A DNA stretch of 64,000 nucleotides from Pycnopodia helianthoides (taxonomy: Eukaryota; Echinodermata; Asteroidea; Forcipulatida; Asteriidae): contig CM063247.1 in NCBI GenBank assembly GCA_032158295.1, positions 11,021,899-11,085,898 of the forward strand, read 5' to 3'. The notes below the pieces were generated by a model. That model was not told the DNA's origin, made no database searches, and was given only the letters and a program-made list of their open reading frames with translations. Shown here piece after piece: positions 31,561 through 64,000 of the stretch. Numbering within the stretch: position 1 is the stretch's first letter; the number at the start of each line of letters is the position of its first letter. Both the position numbers and the translations under genes were made by a program.

Positions 31561-31945
31561 AGGAACATTACAGAATTGGTTTTTGCTAACAAAACAGTTG
31601 CTGGCAGTGTAAGCACTTTATATAATCCACCATATACATAAACTGACAAATCTGTAGAAGTTTGAAATCGATCGGCCATCTGGGTCACGAGAAAATAGTG
31701 AAAAACCGATTACACATTTGCATGAAATCATATAGATTCAACACATGAATAAAACGCTCACTGAGCGATAAACTCAATCGGAAAATTAGTTTATTCATTT
31801 CTCATCAAATATGGCATTTCAGACAGAGATATTTCAAGGGATGTTTTCTACTATCATCATCATTAGACCGTGTAAGTGTTATGTAAATCTGTGATCAAAA
31901 AGTATATTTTGCAAGTTTTTTTCTTACCAATTCTGTAACGTTCCT
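31561..31945 (-). mobile_element. TTAA-type MITE, family A, copy 3
   Basis: This is the same family as copy 1, in reverse orientation. TTAA lies at 31557-31560 and 31946-31949. The terminal 20-mers are intact apart from one base (gtaacgttcct at the right end). Confidence 0.9.
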
Positions 31946-32854
31946 TTAAATGATTTTTGCGACGGAGTTTAAGCCCGCACGTCTGAATAGCTTCCATCCT
32001 CTCTGAAACTGAAACACTTCCTAGCAAAATGTCACTAACAAAAATGAATTAATTATTAAAAGTAATCATGACCTGCATTTTATATATTAATCTTTGGCGT
32101 CATTGCTCATAATGAATTATAGTTTCCTCAGTATCTGCGAATAACCAGGTTGTTTCATTATGGGCGAGTTCATGTAGGACTAGGCCTACATGGTAAGAAA
32201 ACATTATAAAAAACGGAACAGTAGGCTATACAATTTGATTTCCCCTTTTTCTTTTGCTTGCTGTTTTCTTACGAAAAGGCAATCTCGATAGCCTCCGTTA
32301 GCAAATTTTCCAATACAAAACTCAGGACCTGTGGACTTTATTTTGTTTTAAAATTGAATAGAAAATTCAGTAGTGATTGTCCCTCCCGCCTATACTAAAA
32401 CCACTGCACATCGAAAGTAACATCACAATGCCGGAGTAGTTTGGCCCATCACCAACCTCTGCGAACCCCCCCCCCCCCCGCACCCCTCATTTAATAGAGC
32501 ATTGCCCTATGGCAGGATACAGGCTGTCAATCTTAGGTTCATTTTTTGTGTCAAAAATTTCTGGTTCATGGCGCTGTTATAAAAAAATATTAACAACGGT
32601 GGTCTGCTTTTACCAGAGCAACCTAGCGGCCATCCACTCAGCGTTCTTACGTACCCTCGTGGACCCTCAGAGTGGTATAGGGGGAAGGAGGGCTTGTTGA
32701 GTTAACCCATTTCTATACTTGTATGAATTAACCTGAATTCTCTACATTGCCCATCAGCCATTTTCTGTATCCCATTATGGACGAGTGTGAGCAATACGAT
32801 AACTCCTGGTTGTATTGGGGCGTTGATGATCCGAGGCATATAGCCGAGACTTAA

Positions 32855-33038
32855 AGGTACACGTTGCCTTGGATCGGGCGGGTTGGTCTATTAAAACCGT
32901 TTGTTATAAAAATGCATATGGTTAGAAAGATGTTTTAAAAGTAGAATACAATGATCCACACACATAATACCTCGAACTTGCGTGGTTTTCAAACGCTTTT
33001 TATAGACAAACTCGCCCGATCCAAGGCAACGTGTACCT
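32855..33038. mobile_element. TTAA-type MITE, family C-related, 184 bp
   Basis: The first 26 bases (AGGTACACGTTGCCTTGGAT and six more) are perfectly complementary to the last 26. TTAA lies at 32851-32854 and 33039-33042. The interior shares aaaatgcatatggttagaaa and gtagaatacaatgatccaca with the foldback at 5595. Confidence 0.9.
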
Positions 33039-35020
33039 TTAACCGGACAGGGTCGTCCAAAAGCATCTTATAATTTAAAAGTAGTCTAATAAAACCTTGG
33101 CATGCCAATCATCCCGAGAGAGAGAGGGGGGGGGGGATAAATTGTTGATATCAAAAAAAGCAAAGACCGCTCGGCTTGTTTGTTTGTTTTGCTCATGCAA
33201 ACATTGCATAATGGCCAGTTAGTTTTTTCAAACGTCGAATCATCGATGAACGTTTCATTACGATTTTGCCAGAGGGCGCTATTTCTCAATGGTGTCATAA
33301 TATTTTGGCATGGAAACACACTAAAGGGAAGCCACTTTGCGTCCGTCACGTTGGCAGTTTTCCAAAGGTTGTATATAATTTTTGTTCGAGTATAGGCCTA
33401 CCTTAAACCCTCCCAAAGTGTTTCAACTTGCGAATGGGCATGCATGCAGGCTTATACTGAAAATACTTACAGTTGGTTCATTTTTGATGATTTAAACTTA
33501 ATTTTTTAATCACTCTTAAAATGTCCATTAAAAAAATTGGACAGAAAAAGTAACCTGCCCGTCCATTTTTTATTTTTAACGAACTTTGAGACTAGTTTAA
33601 AAAATTGTTCTAAAATCGACTTAAATTATTTTCGGTGTAAGTATTCATGTCCATTCACATGCTGAAACACTTATGGGTGGTTTCAGGTGCTTCAAAAGGT
33701 TACAACCATTGAGAAAAACTGCTAACGTAGTGGTACACTTTATTTTCCATTGACCTACATTTTTTATTTACTATTTGTCTTAGCTTTGGAACCTACGGGT
33801 GACTCCCCATTTGTTCACAATGCTTAATGTAATTATGAGGACGGGACATAGGACTGTATAGAATCGTGGGGCAATAGCAGACAAATCGATCATTGCAATT
33901 TTTATTTACATTTTTTTTAATTATCTACACAACCGCACGAGTCTATAGCAATTAGTCTAATTACATTATTTATAATTAGGTTATTTGTCAAGGTTTATTA
34001 ACAATATGAATAAAGCACTTAAATGATACATCCTGATTCAAAAAATCACAATAAAGTGGGGAGTAATTATGTCGTGTGGGTGATGACTGAACTTCTACTG
34101 TATGCTGTTGTTCTTTAGATTGTAATACTCCACTGATGAATGCATTGTGTAATATCACTTGGAGGATGTGAATTAGCATCATATACAACACATTCTTTAT
34201 CACCAACAAGTAGAACTTGTACAATTTCGCTGCATTTTTTTTTATTTTTAACTTTAACTGGACGGGTAATTACAGTCTGTTTCATAAATACAAAACATCT
34301 AAAAAGTCTAATAAGCAAGCTAATCCTTTATAATTTCGTATCCACTTAGAAAAGTTGGCTGGGAACAATTCGTTGTTTTTTTGCTGTTGCACGAGATAGG
34401 AAAGTAATTTGAAGCCATTTTTAAGAGAGTTTCGAAATAAATAAATAAACAAGTCTTTTTTGATGATTAAATGGTAACTGTGGCCCTATTACAATAATAA
34501 ACCCTCGAAAATTAGTTATAAAACTACCTTAATGTTTTAATTTATCTCTAAAGGTACTACATCTAATGTTTTTGACGTATCGAAGTCTACACATTATTCA
34601 TTTTCAATGAATCATTCAAAATAACACTTTCCAACATTCTACACCCGGCTTTAGCTTCGCCTGCCACATTGAAGCTCGGCAATTACAGTGCATGTCTTCA
34701 TAATTGAAACAATCTATAAACTGTCTAATAAAGACGCTGGCTTGGTGAACGTAGCTTCCCAAACGCACGTAGATGATTCAAGATGGCCGCACCAAAGGGA
34801 AGCATCGAGATGGTTCCTCTTCCCCTAAAATGTTCCTTTTTTATTTTTTATAATGACAAACACATATTTTCCTCCAGTCTCATTTTCTTGACTTACGTTA
34901 CAACAATTTGCATAAATTATGTCAAAATTATTCCTGACTATCTCAATTATGTCATTTTAAACCAATCACTTTTGCATGATTTGTATAACTGTTTAGCCAC
35001 ATAGTAAGTGTACACAGCTG

Positions 35021-35398
35021 AAAGGGGCACATTGCCGTAAAATCTCTCAAAGTTTTGCTGTTTGGAATTGCTCCTTAGCCTTTTTGTTAAGAGCTGTTGG
35101 TGCACAAAAACACAGTTGTAATTAGTGAGTAGTGATTTAATAAAACACACAAAATTGCCTCTGGAAATACAACCAGCGGAACACACGGTCCGCCATTTTG
35201 TGGAGTCAAAAAAAAATTGATTCTAAAAAATAGCGGACCGTGTTCTGCCATGAAATTACACAAAAACCACAACATTTTAAGGGATATTTATGTGCAACAT
35301 TATATTCTACTTTTATAAAATCTTTTCAAGCACATTCGTTTTATAATGTACGCTTCTTATAGCCCAGAGCGCCCAATCCGAAGGCAATATGCTCTTTT
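35021..35398. mobile_element. Foldback MITE, family C-related
   Basis: The left end is aaaggggcacattgccg and the right end ccgaaggcaatatgctcttttaa. The centre holds an inverted pair acacggtccgccatttt / atagcggaccgtgt. Interior strings such as gaatatattctactttta and cattcgttttataat follow the 5595 plan. Borders are approximate. Confidence 0.6.
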
Positions 35399-36988
35399 AA
35401 GCCCATGTTTTATTTTCTTAAGAACAATCGGCTGCTTCTGTTAAGATTCAGTCAAATGAAAGCTACACCTCACCATTTGCAGGAATACTCTGCTGCGTTT
35501 AAAGTACTTTTATGTGGTCTAATATTTGTTTACAATGTAGCACACACACCGTTACGTCTAATATATAGTATCATTTCTAAACATTATGAATAGGAATTAT
35601 TTTTAACTATTTTGCAATTATGAGCAGTGAGCATTAAGAATCTTGTCATGAATGATGTATATTTTCGGCTACGATAGAAACAAACGCTTTAAGGCTGAGA
35701 CCAACGTTATAAAGGATAGTATCTCTGTTGATACCGCCATTTGGTTTGAAAGCAAAACAACAGAAGAAGAAGAAGAAGAAGAAGATCATAACCAATGACG
35801 TCACTGAATCAACTCTCTAAGCAGCCTATTACAGCTTCAATATAGTAAAATTTAGTGTTCCGACTCTCGAAATAATTGGTCAAATTAAAATTGACCCCAA
35901 CCCACACCCTCCAATCTAAGGTTATACAAGAAGAGCTGTCCTTCTTCAAGAAAAGCTATTGGAGAACTTTTAGACTTCACCGAATGCGAAACATTTTGAA
36001 GATGATCGCATTGTGCTGTTTCAATGTTGATCTGGATACGGGTCCCATGGGGCCTGACCCATCTCTTGGACAGTGACCCGGAATCTATGTCAAAATAACC
36101 CAGAAATAGGTCAAACTGACACAGGATCCGAGATAAAATCTAATTTTTAGTAGCCACTTTCCGGGTCTTCACCGTGACCCAGAAGATGGTCAGGCCCCCT
36201 CTGGGACCCGGTATCCGGGTCGATTCTGACCCGGGAGTTTTTAGAGCGTACAACCACATCGAGGCTTGGGGGAACTAGTCTGGCACCTTGTCACGAGGCG
36301 ATGCCAAGCAAGTTGACATTTCATGTAGTAAAAACAGCCACCGTCTTGATACAAAGGTGATTTGTCAATACAGCCTCGATTTCACCACATTTTAAGTGTA
36401 CATGCAGTTGAATGAGAGAAAAGCATTGCAATGAAGTGTGCCCTCTACGACATGCTAGGAAACACTCCGATGACCACAACACGCCCACACAGAGTGCTTA
36501 CCAAAATCTACAGTCGAAAACATGTCGGCACAAAATCACACGTGAAACCAACGGACACATTTTTAAAAGCAAGTCACCACCGAAAAAGTGATCCTAATAA
36601 TTGTTTTGGCAAGAGTGGCCCTTTTTGGACGTACCTGGGTTTTTTTAACTTCAGATATGAGGTTTGAGTGTAGCTCTACAGAATTACGTGTACCATTGAA
36701 CACCTCTAAGCGAATCGGGAAAAGCGTAGTATGTACAAAGCTGCAAGGAATTGACATCAACTACACGTTGGAGGTTTGGAATGGAAGATCTCGTTGTCTG
36801 AAGGAATTGATACGCGAATTCTGTTTTCGTCAAACATACATCTTAAAGCGATACAAAAATAAACCTTTGATTAATTTGTTTATACAGAGCAGTCAAATAT
36901 ATCTTATTTTACTGAAATAAAACTGTAAGCGTTCTCCGAGGAATGTATTCATCTAATAGTTCGTGTTATTTTAATGTACATGTTTGTT

Positions 36989-36994
36989 TTTATT
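36989..36994 (-). terminator. Candidate polyadenylation signal for the synaptotagmin gene
   Basis: AATAAA on the minus strand, about 270 nt after the stop codon at 37263-37265. It is the first canonical hexamer I noticed downstream. The true 3' end could be further on. Confidence 0.35.
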
Positions 36995-37262
36995 GTTACA
37001 TAATACCATTATCTGTATACTAAACATACTTATGATACCGATGGATATTTGTTAATGGCCTTATATTAAGATTATAATTTGCTTTGTTTGCAGTGATTTA
37101 CATTCAATAATCATATTTCGTTGAACAAAAATTTGAACATGCATTTTCATTAACACAAAAATATACATAAATCATTTCCTAACTTCTTGTCTCTCTCTCT
37201 CTCTCCTTTTTTTCTTCTCTCGCTTACGGATGACGTCATGTGTGACCTTTGACCCCCAAGAC

Positions 37263-61540
<24,278 letters not shown>

Positions 61541-64000
61541 ACAACATCATGACTGTTTGTCCACTGGAGGATGGGAATCAATCTAATATAAATTTATTTC
61601 AATCAGGACTGTTTAGCAGAAAGTCCCACGACTGCACGGTGCCATGGTTTTCGTCACGACCTTTTAATAATGTGGATATAATTACAATTGACCAAAGATA
61701 CAGACGACAAAACCTGACTAGACAATGGATGGTAATGAGCTTGATGAGGACTCTTCCCTCCCTTTGGGCAGGTGCATGAAGACTGAATGCTAAACTCTAA
61801 AATGCTGAATGCTAAACTTTACGTATACGGTATCGCACCCCTCTGAAATAAAAATCTAAATTTAAAAGTCAGATTTGACACAGCATCTAGATTCACTGTG
61901 ACCAGACTGACATTCAGGGTCAGTTTGGATCAGAGTGCCTAAAGCCACAATGTATCGCGGTAGTCAAACCACATTTCTAACCATGTTCTGGGCCATTTTT
62001 AATGCGAAAAAAAAGTGTCATTCGTCAACCGTCAATTCGTTAACCATTAATGTTTTGATTTGCCGCGACGAGGGGGGCTCAGGTTTAAATCATTTGCTAT
62101 CTTAAGTATCTCCAGCATCTTCGGACTTGTTTTGTGATTTCGCTTACGGCGGGCCCTTATGCAGTATAAACAACCGTTTACTTATACGATTTAATGCATT
62201 ACATAGTGGAGTACCAATATGGTTCCAGTTTACGTCACGGTAACCCGTGCGATGATAATACTACACAGTCCGTAAAAGAACACAGTTACTCTTATCGCTA
62301 TTTAAGAGAAGGGGTTTGCCTCGGTGTCTCTATGGCGTTGCTACTTATTGCACCATAGCACATTGTAAAACCTATACACAAATGGTCACTTATTCAGAAA
62401 ATTCAAAAACCCGTCTTAAAATATTTCTGTTTGTTCAAGCGTCTTGCGTAACTTTGGTAGATACGTGCGCTATATGAGACTATTGGTATACTGCCGCGGA
62501 GTAGTTATTTATTTACTAATTTATTTATTTCGTCTTGTTTAACCAGGGTAGCCCCATCAGTTATAAAATTAAAATAAAACTATTCTCCCTAGGTGCCCTG
62601 GGGTCACATGTAAAACAAATCCAAACTACAGATGACAATAAACTAAAAAATACAAAATAATAATAACAACAGCAAGCACAAAAAGGACACAAATCATTAA
62701 AAAAAAAAATAACAAAAACCAAGGCCAAAACAATTTTTCAAAGAGCAAAAGGGTTTAAACAGTATAATTTAGTTCTGATTATAAGCTCTCCCTGCTTAAT
62801 TCTGAAAACAAAATTGTTCTGCCGATACCTACATCTTTTGAGTATAGATTCGGGAACCGGGCGAATTCTACTTCCTTTTTTTTTTTACTACTTGAAACAC
62901 TCAAAATACACACAGTGCTCAATGTGAATAGAGGATTGCAGAGAAGACAAAACATGGAACCAAACCTAGTAAGAAATAATATTCCTTCACTGCAATCAAA
63001 TCATAAACAGAAGAATGCATCTGAAAAGCACAACTATATATTGTTTCTGTAAGTGCCTAATGCTGAAAAAGTTATATTCAACGAATGTCAACAAACTCCA
63101 TCGAATCGACCGTATGTTAATTTGCAGAGATGGGTTGAAACAGCGGAATATAATATGCCTATACTCTATGTTTGTATAACATTTTCAGAAATCAATATAC
63201 GAAAAAGTGAAAAGTAATTCATTTATTCATAGAAGCCAAGACCACCCCCCCCCCCGTCTCCGTTTGGTGTCCTTAGGGAACTTGCTTAAAGGTAGGGAGC
63301 CGAATAGAATAGTGAGGGAATTCGCTCATTTGTTCCCCACGAAAAACAATAACTGAAATATCTAGCTTATTTTTTAAACAGTGAGCTCTTCCCGACGAGC
63401 TCTTCATATTTTTATATTTCGTTATTTGTATAGTTTTTTACATCTGAGATGGATTTATACGAATCCATTTATGGCCTTCTCAAGTACACACGTTAAAACA
63501 AAGAAGATGGTTTAAATTAAATTATATTCCAGTTTTTATTTTTTTTTTTTTTATTTTTAGGAGTTCTTTTGAGGGGTAATATGGAAATTCGATCTCGTTG
63601 CCAGAAGCAAAACTGCATTGAGCACAGGTAAAGAGAAACGTTTTTTAACACGGTTAAAAAACATTATTTGTTGAAAGAACATACTCCGTGCTGCGCTAAC
63701 ACAATAAACTCTTTGATTTATTTTGTTATGACAATTTATATTGTCAAGAAATACAATAAAAAGAAACGAACTGTTTTAAAGACGGAATGCACTAAACTGT
63801 GACCTGTATGGAACCAATATTAGATAAAATGAATCTAAATTTGATCAAATTCTTTCGTGTCGATTCCACATTTACAAGATGAAGATGAGCGACAGAAGAC
63901 CATCCCTTTGCACTATTGAAAATATATTTAAAACACTTTTATATTTTTTTGAAAAGTACATTTCAATTACAAATTATTCTGAAAATCCGTACGAAATGGG
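61541..64000. other. Right-edge region upstream of the synaptotagmin gene
   Basis: Nothing coding is supported. It is AT-rich with a poly-C run at 63244-63255, T runs near 62875-62885 and 63538-63552, an A-rich stretch near 62640-62710 and a short duplicated phrase (aatgctgaatgctaaact) around 61785-61818. If 61519-61540 is the first coding exon, a promoter would be expected here; I see no clear TATA/initiator arrangement. Confidence 0.4.

Larger units (their letters stand above)
24755..36988. other. Intergenic region between the LAS2-like 5' end and the synaptotagmin 3' end
   Basis: About 12 kb, dominated by the MITEs, SINEs, foldbacks and tandem repeats listed separately. Short poly-C (32467-32480) and (AAG)n (35762-35784) tracts occur. 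An imperfect inverted repeat built of gggtc/gaccc blocks lies at about 36036-36245, with aatttttag and gttttta near its ends. No gene is supported. A non-coding first exon and promoter for the LAS2-like gene may be here but could not be identified. Confidence 0.5.

Noticed and set aside
31202..31612. Plus-strand open frame of 136 residues
   Set aside because: Its last part runs into a family A MITE and there is no coding signal in the rest.

Overview
This is a eukaryotic, AT-rich, intron-rich and transposon-rich window. I infer an invertebrate deuterostome, most likely an echinoderm (possibly a sea star). The grounds are small exons in long introns, many tRNA-derived SINEs with a 'gtgggttcgagtcc' B box, CR1/L2-like LINE relics and many TTAA-flanked MITEs. 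The species is not established by the sequence.

Layout. (1) At 840-1073 on the + strand there is a plausible last coding exon of an unrecognised gene that enters from the left. (2) From 24723 down to 8734 on the - strand lies a multi-exon gene that I identify from remembered family motifs as a homolog of lung adenoma susceptibility protein 2 (LAS2, human C18orf54). It has an N-terminal SA-ALxAYIxDF motif, a DRSWE motif and a GPVEALKxMLFxLQ motif. Six exons are placed. One small exon (between 9552 and 18974) and the last exon (below 8734) were not found. The large third exon carries four tandem PPSW[IV]Q[DE]L[DN] repeats and a short stretch whose reading frame is shifted and then restored. (3) About 12 kb between the LAS2 start and 36989 is repeat-filled with no gene I can support. 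(4) From 61540 (or 56514) down to 37263 on the - strand lies a synaptotagmin-4/11-type gene. Four exons are certain. A 22-nt first exon at 61519-61540 is a candidate, and with it the protein would be 428 residues, close to rat Syt4. (5) Nothing coding is supported from 61541 to 64000.

Most of the rest is mobile DNA. At least five groups of short inverted-repeat elements insert at TTAA; one (TIR AGGAACATTACAGAATTGGT) has six full copies. A separate ~170-bp family bounded by CAGGCCTG shows three independent, perfect 6-bp target duplications. Several elements are nested in one another (6381-7108; 40120-41434). Other features are four kinds of tRNA-derived SINE, three LINE relics, a ~1 kb foldback element at 29.9-30.95 kb, a 596-bp TIR element at 14.6-15.2 kb, a ~350-bp CT microsatellite and a GTACG-rich minisatellite.

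The two minus-strand genes show no obvious functional link: synaptotagmin-4 acts in vesicle trafficking, and LAS2 is a poorly characterised protein. I did not find a convincing new biological system. The best leads are the LAS2 repeat architecture and frame anomaly, the short elements sitting just inside three LAS2 introns, and the 6-bp-TSD MITE family.
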